Assembly: GCA_040510195.1 (NCBI GenBank)
Contig: JBEVJK010000136.1
Span: 62,001-126,000, forward strand
DNA: 64,000 nt
Reading direction: 5' to 3'
DNA from: JBEVJK01 sp040510195
GTDB lineage: Bacteria > Pseudomonadota > Alphaproteobacteria > Rhizobiales > Rhizobiaceae
Shown: positions 15,923-25,900 of the stretch, in pieces
Layout of the letters: every line of letters starts with the position of its first letter
How positions within the stretch are numbered: the first letter of the stretch is position 1
The notes under the pieces: model-generated
Told to the model about the DNA's origin: nothing
Database searches by the model: none
Seen by the model: the letters and a program-made list of their open reading frames with translations, nothing else
Program-made: the position numbers and the translations under genes

Positions 15923-17350
15923 ATGGACCAAGAGATGCTGATCGGCGCCGCCCTGCAGAAGGGCAAGGAGACCGAGGAAGCGATCCTCAACCCCAAGACG
16001 GGTGCCACCATCCTCAACCTCCCGGAAGCCTCGCCGGCGCAGATCGACGCGGCCGTCGCGGCTGCCGAGCAGGCCTTCGCCACCTGGTCGCGGACGACGC
16101 CGGGGCAACGCTCGGCTTATCTGCTCAAGATCGCCGACCGCATCGAAGCGGAGGCGGAAGAGTTCGCCAAGCTGGAGGCGCTGAACTGCGGCAAGCCGAT
16201 CAACGCCGTGCTCAACGACGAGATCCCGGCGATCGTCGACTGCTATCGCTTCTTTGCCGGCGCCGTGCGGTCGATGCCGGGAGTCGTCGCGGGCGAATAT
16301 CTGCCGGGGCACACGTCGATGATCCGGCGCGACCCGATCGGCGTCGTGGCATCGATCGCGCCGTGGAACTATCCGCTGATGATGATGGCGTGGAAGCTGG
16401 CGCCGGCGATCGGCGGCGGCAACACGGTGGTCTTCAAGCCCTCCGAGCAGACGCCACTCACCGCGCTCAAGCTGGCCCGGATCCTGGCCGAGGTGCTGCC
16501 TGAGGGCGTGGTCAACGTCGTGCTCGGGCGCGGCGAGAGCGTCGGCAATGCGCTGATCAACCATGCCGGGGTGCGGATGATCTCCATCACCGGCGATGTG
16601 GCGACAGGCAAGAAGGTTCTGCAGGCGGCGGCCAAGTCGGTGAAGCGCACCCACCTCGAGCTCGGCGGCAAGGCGCCGGTGATCGTCTTCGACGATGCCG
16701 ACCTGGAGGCCGTGGTGAGCGGGCTGCGCGCCTTCGGCTACTACAATGCCGGGCAGGACTGCACGGCGGCCTGCCGCATCTATGCGGGGGATCGCGTCTA
16801 CGAGAAGCTGGTGGCCGACCTCACCTCGGCGGTGTCGGGCATCCGCTATGCGCAGGCGGACGACACGCAGAACGAGATCGGGCCGCTGATCTCCAAGCGC
16901 CAGCGAGACAGGGTCGCTTCCTTCGTCGAGCGGGCGTCCGAGCTGAAGCACATCGAGATCACCACGGGTGGCAAGCCGCGCGACGGCGACGGTTTCTTCT
17001 ACCAGCCGACCGTGGTGGCCGGCGCGCGCCAGGAGGACGAGATCGTGCGCAAGGAGGTGTTCGGGCCGGTCGTCTCGGTGACCCGCTTCTCCGACGTGAA
17101 CGAGGCGGTCGCCTGGGCCAATGACAGCGATTACGGGCTGGCCTCCTCGGTGTGGACCCGCGACGTCTCGCGGGCGATGGCCACCGCGGCGCGGCTGCAA
17201 TATGGCTGCACCTGGATCAACACGCACTTCATGCTGGTCAACGAGATGCCGCATGGCGGCCTCAAGCAGTCCGGCTACGGCAAGGACATGTCGCTCTATG
17301 CGCTCGAGGACTACACGGCGGTTCGCCACGTCATGGTGGCGCACGGCTAG
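15923..17350 (+). CDS. patD: Gamma-aminobutyraldehyde dehydrogenase
   Basis: 475-residue NAD-dependent aldehyde dehydrogenase. Catalytic Cys lies in NAGQDCTAACR, catalytic Glu in LELGGKAP, and the cofactor segment in APWNYPLMM. The match to E. coli PatD/YdcW is very strong, including DEIPAIVD.YRFFAGA, GHTSMIRRDP and the C-terminal YGKDMSLYALEDYTAVRHVM. It oxidises 4-aminobutanal, from putrescine transamination or oxidation, to GABA. Being last in the YdcSTUV-like operon, it links putrescine uptake to degradation. No putrescine aminotransferase gene is present in the window. Confidence 0.92.
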   Translation: MDQEMLIGAALQKGKETEEAILNPKTGATILNLPEASPAQIDAAVAAAEQAFATWSRTTPGQRSAYLLKIADRIEAEAEEFAKLEALNCGKPINAVLNDEIPAIVDCYRFFAGAVRSMPGVVAGEYLPGHTSMIRRDPIGVVASIAPWNYPLMMMAWKLAPAIGGGNTVVFKPSEQTPLTALKLARILAEVLPEGVVNVVLGRGESVGNALINHAGVRMISITGDVATGKKVLQAAAKSVKRTHLELGGKAPVIVFDDADLEAVVSGLRAFGYYNAGQDCTAACRIYAGDRVYEKLVADLTSAVSGIRYAQADDTQNEIGPLISKRQRDRVASFVERASELKHIEITTGGKPRDGDGFFYQPTVVAGARQEDEIVRKEVFGPVVSVTRFSDVNEAVAWANDSDYGLASSVWTRDVSRAMATAARLQYGCTWINTHFMLVNEMPHGGLKQSGYGKDMSLYALEDYTAVRHVMVAHG

Positions 17351-17422
17351 ACACAAGCCGCCACTTGCGCTGAAACGGCCGGCACTGCAAAACTGGTCCG
17401 ACCAGATGAGGGAGGGGCCAGG

Positions 17423-18274
17423 ATGAAGTTCGGCTTTTGCATGTTGTTGTGGACGACGCATGTGACGGAGGCGCATGCGAAGCTCCTCGAAGACATCAAA
17501 GCGACCGGCTATGACGGCGTCGAGATCCCGATCTTCGAGGGCGACCCGGCGCATTACCGGGCGCTCGGCCGACTGCTCGACCGGATCGGGCTTGAGCGAA
17601 CCGCGATCTCGGCGATGGGAGACCCGGCGATGAACCTGATTGCGCCGGAGGCGACGGTCCGGCAGGCCGGCATCGACTATATGAAGCGGACGATCGACTG
17701 TGCCGCCGCGCTCGGGGCGGACACGCTGTCGGGGCCGCTGCATTCGACGCTCGGCGCTTTTTCCGGGAGCAGCCCGACGGAGGCGGAGAAGGCGCGCTCG
17801 GTCGAGTCGCAGCGCGCCATCGGCAGCCATGCCGAAGCGCAGGGCGTGACGATCGGGCTCGAAGCGCTGAACCGGTTCGAGTGCTATCTGCTGAACACGA
17901 TGGCCGACCTTGCCGAGCATATCGAGGCCATCGGCCATCCCAACATCAAGGCGATGTACGACACCTTCCACGCCAATATCGAGGAGACGGACCCGATCGC
18001 CGCCTATACGCGGCATGCAGGCAGCGTGGTGCACATCCACGTTTCCGAGAACGACCGCGGCGTGCCGGGGCGCGGCCACGTGCCCTGGGACGCCACCTTC
18101 AAGGCGATCCGCGGCAGCGGCTATGACCGCTGGCTGACCATCGAGGCCTTCGGGCGGGGCCTTCCCGATCTCGCTGCGGCGACCAGGGTTTGGCGCGACT
18201 TCGCCGAGAGCCCGGAGGCGGTGTATCGCGACGGCTTCCGGCATATCCAGGAAGGCTGGCGCAAGGCTGGCTGA
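17423..18274 (+). CDS. Sugar 3-epimerase / hydroxypyruvate-isomerase-like TIM-barrel protein
   Basis: 283 residues of the xylose-isomerase-like TIM-barrel superfamily. Metal and substrate residues of ketose 3-epimerases are in place: Glu in LEALNRFECYLLNT, Asp in MYDTFHANIEE, His in VHIHVSENDRG and Glu near WLTIEAFG. The family moves ketoses between C3 epimers; the sugar is not identifiable. Start ATG has a good GGGAGG about 9 bases upstream. It ends directly against the convergent small gene at 18275. A second family member lies at 47970. Confidence 0.82.
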   Translation: MKFGFCMLLWTTHVTEAHAKLLEDIKATGYDGVEIPIFEGDPAHYRALGRLLDRIGLERTAISAMGDPAMNLIAPEATVRQAGIDYMKRTIDCAAALGADTLSGPLHSTLGAFSGSSPTEAEKARSVESQRAIGSHAEAQGVTIGLEALNRFECYLLNTMADLAEHIEAIGHPNIKAMYDTFHANIEETDPIAAYTRHAGSVVHIHVSENDRGVPGRGHVPWDATFKAIRGSGYDRWLTIEAFGRGLPDLAAATRVWRDFAESPEAVYRDGFRHIQEGWRKAG

Positions 18275-18691
18275 CTATTGCGGGGCGGCGACCTGCCGGC
18301 TGGGCGCGTAGTCGGGCGAAGAGAAGCGCATGGTGAAGACACGGCCGCCGATCCCTTGCGCCAGAGCGGGGGCGAGCGACACCGGCGTGCAGCGCTCGAC
18401 GGCGTCGACGGCAGCCTCGATGAAGCGTCGGCGCAGCTCGGCGTCGCCCTCGATGTCGACCGCGGTCGGCTTGGGGGGCCCGATCAGCGAGCCGTCGCGC
18501 TTGAAGGAGAAGCGCAGCGTGACGGCCGACTTGTCCGTCCCTTCGGGCGCGCTCCAGCAGGAGAAGATTGCGGCGCCGACATCGCCCATCGTGGCGATAG
18601 GCTCGGCGATCGCCGCCGGAAGGGGCGTCGAGAACGCAACCCATACACAAGAGGCACGTAGCCCGAACCGGCCCATACCCAACCTCGACAC
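18275..18691 (-). CDS. Small TonB/TolA C-terminal-like protein
   Basis: 138 residues with an N-terminal hydrophobic, signal-like segment (GLRASCVWVAFSTPLPAAIA). The central part (VTLRFSFKRDGSLIGPPKP, then A..DAVERCTP) resembles the C-terminal domain found in TonB, TolA and many secreted Rhizobiales proteins. Two Cys could form a disulphide. It is probably periplasmic; I know no defined role. It abuts the convergent epimerase stop. Confidence 0.55.
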   Translation of the reverse strand: MSRLGMGRFGLRASCVWVAFSTPLPAAIAEPIATMGDVGAAIFSCWSAPEGTDKSAVTLRFSFKRDGSLIGPPKPTAVDIEGDAELRRRFIEAAVDAVERCTPVSLAPALAQGIGGRVFTMRFSSPDYAPSRQVAAPQ

Positions 18692-18837
18692 AACTGCCGA
18701 ATTGTCTCATGCCGCGGGTTTTCCGGCAAACGAGGCATTGGAGGTCGGTTAACGGACTGCGCAGATTGCCGCGGCAATTCGCTCGGGATGTCGCGGCGAA
18801 GCGAGACAGCGGCGAGGTCCGCCCGCCGCTGGACGCA

Positions 18838-19230
18838 TCAGGCGAGGGAGGCGAGGCCGGCGTCGATGGCGAAGCTCAGCAGCAAAAGCGTCATCACCGT
18901 GCCGAAGATCGCGTAGCTGCGGGCGAAGAGGTCGGCATCCGGCCGATAGTCCTCGCCGAGCGTCGTCTCCGCGAACCAGTCGATATTGCGGAGCACGTAT
19001 AGGAGCGTGGCTGCCAGCAGGCCCAGGCCGCCGGCAACGACGGCCAGCGCGAAACCAGGGCTCTGATAATCGTAGAGATAGCCGTCGACCGGTCCCGCCG
19101 CCAGCCGTCCCGGCTGGGGCGCCATCAGCAACCATCCGAACACGGCCCAGGCCGAGCAGGCGGCAAACCAGAAGGCGCCGCGAAGCGCGCTCGTCATGCT
19201 TGTGGGGGTGCTTGCAGTCACAGCGGTCAT
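18838..19230 (-). CDS. Hypothetical inner-membrane protein (130 aa)
   Basis: About three membrane helices: WFAACSAWAVFGWLLMAP, then ALAVVAGGLGLLAATLLYVL, then IFGTVMTLLLLSFAIDAGLA. A polar acidic loop (WFAETTLGEDYRPDADLF) separates the last two. I do not recognise the family. A second in-frame ATG (MTSALRG) 11 codons in could be the true start. The flanking 19231-19418 stretch shows no gene I would support. Confidence 0.5.
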   Translation of the reverse strand: MTAVTASTPTSMTSALRGAFWFAACSAWAVFGWLLMAPQPGRLAAGPVDGYLYDYQSPGFALAVVAGGLGLLAATLLYVLRNIDWFAETTLGEDYRPDADLFARSYAIFGTVMTLLLLSFAIDAGLASLA

Positions 19231-19418
19231 CGGGGGCGATCCATCTCCACGTCGAGCCGCCTATGGTGATGCCGCGGCTTCGGCGGCGGGCCAGGCTCGG
19301 CAGGAGGCACAATGCGTGGGGCGGGCCGGATCGTCACTCGCAGAGTGTGCCAAAATGCTCGCCAGGGGTGCCAAAACGCACGGGGGCCGCGAGGCGGGTT
19401 GCGTCTATGCCCGGCGCG

Positions 19419-20927
19419 TCAAGCGGGGAGGCCGGCCTTGCGGAAGCCGTCGAGGAAGTGCTCGAGCGTCGCGGCGTCGCGGAACGGCTCCGTCGCAGCC
19501 CAATGGCGGATCGTGAAGTGCGTGTTGCCGACGAGGAACAGCTCGACCTCGGCGCGCGCCTCGTCGAGCCGGCCGAGCTGGGCGAGGCTGGCCGCCAGGA
19601 AACGGCGCGAGCTCGTCCGATAGGTCTCGTCGCGGCGCAGGGTCTCGACGGCGGCGTCGTAGTCGCCGGCCGCATATTGCGCCTGGCCGAGGGTCAGGTA
19701 GTACCAGCTTGCCGGAAACGGGTTCAGCCGGAATGCCTTGCGAATGTGCTCCAGGCCCTCCTCGACGCGCCCGGCCAGGACCGCGAGGTCGGACCTCGTG
19801 GCCCAGGTGTCGGCTTCGTTCGGGTCGAGCTCGATCGCCTTGGCGAACTCGGCTTCCGCCTCGGCGAAACTGCGTTCATAGGCCAGCAGATTGGCCAGAA
19901 CCCAGCGGCAGCCGGCGTCGTTCGGATCGATCGCCACGGCCTTGCGGGCCAGCGCCAGGGAAACGCTGCGGGCAGGTTCGACCGGCTCGCCCCAATGCAC
20001 CCATCCCATCCAGTGGTTCATGGCAAGCCAGCGGTGGGCCTCGGCGTAGCCCGGATCGAGCGCAATCGCGCGCGTGAGCATCAGATGCGCTTCGCGCGCC
20101 GTCTGCGGCGAATCGTCGATCAGCTTGCGGGCCCGCACGCAGAGATCGTAGGCTTCGAGGTTCCTGGGCCGGTTGCGGGGCGGCGGTGCGGCGAGCCGGC
20201 CGAGCAGTGCCTCCACGATCTTGCGGGCGACCTCGTCCTGGACGGCAAAGACATCCTCCAGGCTGCGGTCGAAGCGCTCCGCCCACAGATGCTCGCCGCC
20301 GACCGCGTCGACCAGCTGAGCGTTGATGCGGACGCGTCCGGCGGCACGCCTTGCGCTGCCCTCCAAGAGGTAACGCACGCCGAGATCCTGGGCGATCCGC
20401 CGCACGTCCATCGGCTTGCCCTTGTAGGCGAAGACCGAGTTCCGGGCGATGACGAACAGCCCAGCGGTCCTGGACAGGTCGGTGATCAGGTCTTCGGTCA
20501 AGCCGTCCGCGAAGGAGTCCTGCTCGGGATCGTTGCCGAGATTGACGAAGGGCAGCACGGCGACCGACGGCTTGGCGGGCAGCGGCAGAGGCTTTCGCCT
20601 GGCGCCGCCGAGCCGCTCGATGGCCCCGGTGAAGCGGTAACCGACGCGCGGAACCGTGGCGATCCAGTCGCTGCCGTCGGCAGCCGGGCCGAGCAGCTTG
20701 CGCAGCTGGGCGATCTGGACGGTAAGGTTGCCTTCCTCGACGGCCGTGTCCGGCCAAGCGGCGTCCATCAGCTCGGCCTTGCCGAGGATCTCGCCGGGCC
20801 GCCCGACGAGCGCGGCAAGCAGCCTCTGCCCGCGGTGACCGATGGCCACGGGAACGTCGTCCCGAAGCAGCGTTCCGGCAGCCGGGTCGAGCACGAAAGG
20901 ACCAAAAGCGAAGCGCGATCCCTGCAT
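19419..20927 (-). CDS. Winged-helix/TPR transcriptional regulator (CadC/OmpR-type DNA-binding domain)
   Basis: 502 residues. The N-terminal OmpR/PhoB-type winged helix (FVLDPAAGTLLRDD, then VGYRFTG) is followed by the adenylate-cyclase-associated fold VAVLPFVNLGNDPEQDSFADGLTEDL...LFVIARNSVF. A TPR array fills ~280-500. There is no membrane helix, unlike CadC. Start at the ATG giving MQGSRFAFGPF. It is divergent from the leader ORF and MFS transporter across ~130 bp, so it may control that transporter. Confidence 0.8.
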   Translation of the reverse strand: MQGSRFAFGPFVLDPAAGTLLRDDVPVAIGHRGQRLLAALVGRPGEILGKAELMDAAWPDTAVEEGNLTVQIAQLRKLLGPAADGSDWIATVPRVGYRFTGAIERLGGARRKPLPLPAKPSVAVLPFVNLGNDPEQDSFADGLTEDLITDLSRTAGLFVIARNSVFAYKGKPMDVRRIAQDLGVRYLLEGSARRAAGRVRINAQLVDAVGGEHLWAERFDRSLEDVFAVQDEVARKIVEALLGRLAAPPPRNRPRNLEAYDLCVRARKLIDDSPQTAREAHLMLTRAIALDPGYAEAHRWLAMNHWMGWVHWGEPVEPARSVSLALARKAVAIDPNDAGCRWVLANLLAYERSFAEAEAEFAKAIELDPNEADTWATRSDLAVLAGRVEEGLEHIRKAFRLNPFPASWYYLTLGQAQYAAGDYDAAVETLRRDETYRTSSRRFLAASLAQLGRLDEARAEVELFLVGNTHFTIRHWAATEPFRDAATLEHFLDGFRKAGLPA

Positions 20928-21059
20928 GCGGCGATCTATAGCCCGTTTGGAAGTTTTTGGAACTCTTAGGGAGCGCTTAATGACGCGGCGGCTTGCACCC
21001 TGCAAACTCGTCCCGCTGCAGGTCCGGACCGCCTGCGCCGCGAACGACAGGAGGTTGCC
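20928..21059. promoter_or_regulatory. Divergent promoter region, winged-helix regulator / MFS leader
   Basis: A 132-bp gap between divergent genes with an AT-rich patch at 20940-20985 (GGAAGTTTTTGGAACTCTTA). It contains near-repeats GGAAGTTTTT and GGAACTCTTA. The right end carries the strong AGGAGG of the leader ORF. Confidence 0.4.
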
Positions 21060-21107
21060 ATGAACGATTTCCCTCTCCCGAGCCCGGCGACGCTGCGAGC
21101 GGCATGA
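21060..21107 (+). CDS. 15-codon leader ORF overlapping the MFS start
   Basis: ATG at 21060 is preceded at ideal spacing by a consensus Shine-Dalgarno (ACAGGAGGTTGCC). It encodes MNDFPLPSPATLRAA and its TGA overlaps the ATG of the transporter (ATGA at 21104). The transporter start itself has no recognisable ribosome-binding site, so ribosomes reaching it probably come from this leader. It could be simple coupling, or a sensor in which translation or stalling over the Pro-containing peptide sets transporter expression. Confidence 0.55.
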   Translation: MNDFPLPSPATLRAA

Positions 21108-22270
21108 CCGCCGGCTGCACGACATCGCCGCGACAGGACCGAATCCCATGGCCCGCGATGGCGGGCATCATCGCCACCGTCACCGTGTTCGCCGTGGCGC
21201 AGGGGCTGACCTATCCGCTGCTCAGCTTCATTTTGGAGCGGCAGGGCACGACGCCCGGCCTGATCGGCCTGTCGGCGGCGATGACGCCGCTCGGCTTCAT
21301 CGCATCGGCGCCATTCATTCCGGCGCTGGCGCGGCGCGCAGGGGCGGGGCGGCTCACCGTCCTCTGCTCGATCATGGCCGCGCTCACCCTGGTCGCCATC
21401 GCCCTGTTCCAGGATGTTCGGGCGTGGATGCCGCTGCGCTTCCTGCTCGGCTTCTTCGCCAACCCGCTCTACGTGATCAGCGAGACCTGGCTGATCACGA
21501 TCGCGCCGGCGCCGCGCCGGGGGCGCATCATGGGCCTCTATTCGTCGATCGTCTCGGGCGGCTTCGCCATCGGCCCGCTGTCGCTGGGCCTGGTCGGCAC
21601 GCAAGGCTGGCCGCCCTTCGCGATCGGCATCGCGGCGTTCCTCGTCTGCGGGCTGACCGTGCTGGCGGTGGTGCCGCGGCTGCCGAAGATGCCGCAAGGA
21701 GGCGAGGCGATCTCGGTGGGCGGCTTCTTCGCCCAGGCGCCGCTGCTCCTGTTCGCCGTGTTCGCCGCGGCCGCCTTCGAGCAGGTCCCACTGTCCCTGT
21801 TCGCGGTCTATGGCGCAGCGCTCGGCAGCGCCGAGGAGCGCATCGCGTCGCTCATCGCCTGCTTCATCGTCGGCAATGCCGCATTGCAGATCCTGCTCGG
21901 GCGCGCCGCCGAAAGGCTCGGCTCGCGGCCGACCATGCTGTCCTGTGCCCTGGTCTCGCTGGCCGGCTGCCTGCTCTTGCCGGCGCTGTTCCATTCGTGG
22001 CTCATCTGGCCGGTCGTCTTCGTCTGGGGCGGCGCCTCCTTCGGCATCTACACCATGGCGCTGATCCAGCTCGGCGAGCGCTTCACCGGCCAGGCGCTGA
22101 TCGCCGGCAATGCGGCCTTCGCGTTCGTATGGGGGGTGGGCGGCATCGTGGGCTCGCCGGCGACAGGGCTGGCGATGCAGCTGGTCGGACATCAGGGCCT
22201 GCCATCTTCCCTCGGCCTGCTGTGCGGCGTCCTGGCGGCTCTCCTGGTGGCTGAGAGGCGACGAGCCTGA
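21104..22270 (+). CDS. MFS transporter (YcaD-like)
   Basis: 388 residues with about 12 membrane helices. The loop after TM2 (PFIPALARRAGAGRLT) and the repeat ILLGRAAERLGSRPTM are MFS A-motif-like. ETWL in TM4 and the overall layout resemble the YcaD/YfkF branch, whose substrates are mostly unknown; drug or metabolite efflux is the usual guess. The ATG at 21104 overlaps the leader ORF stop. Starting farther upstream in frame (20993) would add 37 residues lacking transporter character. Confidence 0.8.
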   Translation: MTAGCTTSPRQDRIPWPAMAGIIATVTVFAVAQGLTYPLLSFILERQGTTPGLIGLSAAMTPLGFIASAPFIPALARRAGAGRLTVLCSIMAALTLVAIALFQDVRAWMPLRFLLGFFANPLYVISETWLITIAPAPRRGRIMGLYSSIVSGGFAIGPLSLGLVGTQGWPPFAIGIAAFLVCGLTVLAVVPRLPKMPQGGEAISVGGFFAQAPLLLFAVFAAAAFEQVPLSLFAVYGAALGSAEERIASLIACFIVGNAALQILLGRAAERLGSRPTMLSCALVSLAGCLLLPALFHSWLIWPVVFVWGGASFGIYTMALIQLGERFTGQALIAGNAAFAFVWGVGGIVGSPATGLAMQLVGHQGLPSSLGLLCGVLAALLVAERRRA

Positions 22271-22280
22271 TCGGGTCGCC

Positions 22281-22745
22281 TCAGAAGCGGCCGCGGATCA
22301 GCAAGGCGCTGGCCAACGCCTCGCGCTCGGAATGCGAAGCGGCCGACCAGACGGCGTTCCACAGCTCGGACGCCTCCGGCGTGTCGCGATCCCACTGGCG
22401 GATCTCGACGGCCTGCCCGAGGTCGACGGCGAGGCGCCGGCCGCCGAGGGCGCGATAGCGCTCGACGACGTCGAAAATGTCCATGCGGCCCGCCGGGACC
22501 GGCTGCTCGGCCGCCTCACCGGGCGCCGATGCAGCCTGGACGGGGACGTGGCGGCGGCGCCGCAGCTCGCGGGCGCGGGCGATGATGGAGCGCAGCCGCG
22601 CCAACTCGATCGGCACCGGCCGGTTGTCGCTGCCGAGCGTCTCGATCTCGCGGTCGATGGTCTTCAGGATGCGCCAGGTGGAATAGCCGTCGAAGGACCG
22701 GCTGGAGGCGATCTTGAGCGAGATCTGTTCGATTTCCTTGGGCAT
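22281..22745 (-). CDS. Hypothetical protein (154 aa)
   Basis: A soluble, charged protein (PKEIEQISLKIASSRSFDGYST.., ELARLRSIIARARELRRRRH, MDIFDVVERYRALGGRRLAVDLGQ). I recognise no domain, signal peptide or membrane helix. The start is uncertain: ATG 22745, or 14 codons earlier. It is convergent with the MFS gene. Confidence 0.5.
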   Translation of the reverse strand: MPKEIEQISLKIASSRSFDGYSTWRILKTIDREIETLGSDNRPVPIELARLRSIIARARELRRRRHVPVQAASAPGEAAEQPVPAGRMDIFDVVERYRALGGRRLAVDLGQAVEIRQWDRDTPEASELWNAVWSAASHSEREALASALLIRGRF

Positions 22746-22905
22746 GCGGCGGTCTCGATGGCCCGGCGGGTCGGCCGTCGGAGCCACTCTACCATCGGGT
22801 CGGTCCGCGATGGTGAACGCGGTGATTGCAATTTTATCGAACGTGCATAAGCCCTTGTGAGAGGCCGCACCTCCCTTCGAGGTACCCGCCCCGGCTCGGC
22901 CGCCG

Positions 22906-25900
22906 TCAGGAGCCGGCGCCGGTCGAGGCGTCGACGGGCCGCTTGCGGTCGGACAGCCACTCTTCGAAGCGCTGGACGACGACGAACAAGGACGGCACGA
23001 ACAGCACCGCCAGGCAGGTCGAAGCGAGCATGCCGCTCGAAACGGTGACGCCGATCGACCTTCTGGCGCTGGCGCCTGCGCCGGTGGCGAAGACCAGCGG
23101 CAGCACGCCGAGGATGAAGGCGAAGGAGGTCATCAGGATCGGGCGGAACCGCGCCCGCGCGCCTTCGAGCGCGGCCTCCATGATCGGCTTGCCGGCGGCG
23201 CGCGTTTCGCGCGCCACCTCGACGATCAGGATGGCGTTCTTGGCCGACAGGGCGACCAGCAGGACGAGACCGATCTGGACGTAGAGGTTGTTGACGACGT
23301 TGAGGCCAATCATCACCGACACGGGGCCGATCAGGGACAGCGGGATGGCGAGCAGCACCGCGAGCGGCGTCAGCCAGCTTTCGTACTGGCCGGCGAGCAC
23401 CAGGTAGACGAGCAGCATCGCCAGGCCGAGAACGATATAGAGCTGGTTGCCGACCAGCCTCTCCTGGTAGGAGAGCGCGGTCCAGTCGTAGCCGGTGCCG
23501 CGCGGCAGCTGGTCGTTGGCGATCTCCTCCATCAAGTGCATGGCCTGGCCCGACGAGAAGCTCGGCGCCGGCACGCCGACGATCGACCCCGAGGGATACA
23601 GGTTATAGAGGCTGATGAGCGAAGGCCCGACGCTCGGCGTTACCGTCAGCACCGTGCCGATCGGGATCATGTTGCCGTCGTTGTTGCGCACCGTCAGCGC
23701 GCCGATCGAGTCCGGCGACAGGCGGAATTTCGCGTCGCCCTGCACATAGATCTGGAAGACGCGGCCGAACTTGTTGAACTGATCGACATAGCTGGAGCCG
23801 AGATAGCTGGCCAGCGTGGAGAATACCTGGTCGGTGGTGAGGCCGAGCGCCTGCACCTTCTCGCGGTCGATCTCGATGCGATATTGCGGCACGGCGGAGC
23901 GGAACGGCGCCGAGATCCGCTGGATGCCGGACTGCGTCTCGGCGGTCTTGACCACGGCGTTGACGGCGCCCTGCAGCTTGGCCAGGTCGAAGCTGCCGTC
24001 GCGCAGCTCGATCTGCATGGTGAAGCCGCCGGCATTGCCGATGCCCTGGATCGGCGGCGGCGGCAGCACCAGCACGCGGCCGTCCTCGATGCCGAGCATG
24101 CTCTTGTTGAGCGAGGCGAAGAGCGTGGGGAGGTCCTCGCCCCTGCCGCGCAGGCTCCAGTCCTTCAGGATGATGTAGGCCAGCCCGGCGCTGGACAGCG
24201 TGGAGTTGTTGTCGAGCGCCGAGATGCCGGCGATGGTGATCACCCTGTCGACGCCCGGCGTCTGGTGGGCTATGCGGTCGACCTCCTCCAGCGCCTTCTC
24301 GGTCCGCCCGAGCGAAGCCCCGTCGGGCAGCTGCACCGCCGCCAGCAGGTAGCCCTGGTCCTCGATCGGGATGAAGCCCGTCGGCACGCGCGACATGCCG
24401 TAGCCGGCGAGCGCGACGATGGCGAGCGCCACCACCACCATGACGCCGCTCCAGTGCACCATGCGGTCGACGAGCCGGAGATAGCCGTTCTCGGCCCGCT
24501 GGTAGAGGGCGTTGAAGCCGCGGTAGACGAAATTGCGCCTTTCCGGCGGGACCGGCCGCTTGAGCCACAGCGCGCATTGGGTCGGCTTCAGCGTCGCGGC
24601 GTTGACGGCGCTGATCAGCGCCGTGGCCGCGATGACCAGGGCGAACTGCGCATACATCTGACCGGTCAGGCCAGGCAGGAAGGAGGCAGGCAGGAACACG
24701 GCCATCAGCACCAGCGTGATGCCGACGATCGGCCCGAACAGCGCGTTCATGGCGGCGATCGCCGCGTCGTGGCCCGACATGCCCTGCTCGATGTTGTGCG
24801 AGGCGCCTTCGACGACGACGATGGCGTCGTCGACCACGATGCCGATCGCCAGCACGATGGCGAACAGCGTCGACATGTTGACCGAGAAACCCATCGCGTC
24901 CATCGCGGCGAAGGCGCCGATGATGGTCACCGGCACCGTGGTGGCCGGAACCAGCATGGCGCGCCAGTCCTGCAGGAAGAGCAGGATCACCACCAGCACC
25001 AGCAACGCTGCCTCGATCAGCGTCTTGTAGACCTCGTTGATCGCCTGGCTGACGAAGACGGTGGTGTCGAACGGGATTTCATAGGTCACCCCTTGGGGGA
25101 ACTCGCGCGCCAGCTCGGCCATGCGCGCCTTGACCACGCCGGCCACGTCGAGCGCGTTGGCGGCCGGCGACTGGAAAATCGCCATGCCGGCGGCCGGCCG
25201 GCCGTCGAGCGTGAATACCTGGCCGTAGGTCTGGGCGCCGAGCTCGACGCGGCCGATGTCGCGCACCCGCGTCAAGCCGCCTTCGGCGCCCGACTTGACG
25301 ATGACGGCGCCGAACTGGTCGGGATCGTCGAGCCGGCTCTGCACCTCGAGCGTGTACTGGAAGGAGGTCGTGCCCGCCACCGGCGGCATGCCGACCTGGC
25401 CGGCCGTCACCTGCTCGCTCTGCTGCTGGAGCGCATTGATGACGTCCTGCGCATCGAGGCCGCGGGCCTGCATCTTCTCGGGGTCGAGCCAGATGCGCAT
25501 CGAATACTGGCCGGCGCCGAACACCGTCACGCTGCCGACGCCGGGCAGGCGGGCAATCTCGTCCTTCAGTCTGATGGTGGCGTAGTTGCTGAGATAGAGG
25601 CTGTCGAAGCGGTCGTCGGGCGAGGTCAGGGTGACGATCTCCAGGATCGCGGTCGACTTCTTCTGGACGGTGACGCCCTGCACCTGGACCGCCTGCGGCA
25701 GCGCCGCCGTGGCCGCCGCAACCCGGTTCTGCACCAGCACCTGGGATTCGTCGAGGTCGCTGCCGATGGCGAAGGTGACGGTCAGCGTGTAGCTGCCGTC
25801 GGCGGCGGCGAAGGACTGCATGTAGATCATATTCTCGACGCCGTTCACCTGCTGCTCGATGGGCAGGGCCACGGTGTCGATGACGGTGCGGGCGCTGGCG

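Noticed and set aside
19231..19418. Possible plus-strand genes in the gap before the winged-helix regulator
   Set aside because: Only Arg/Gly-rich frames without start signals; nothing supportable.
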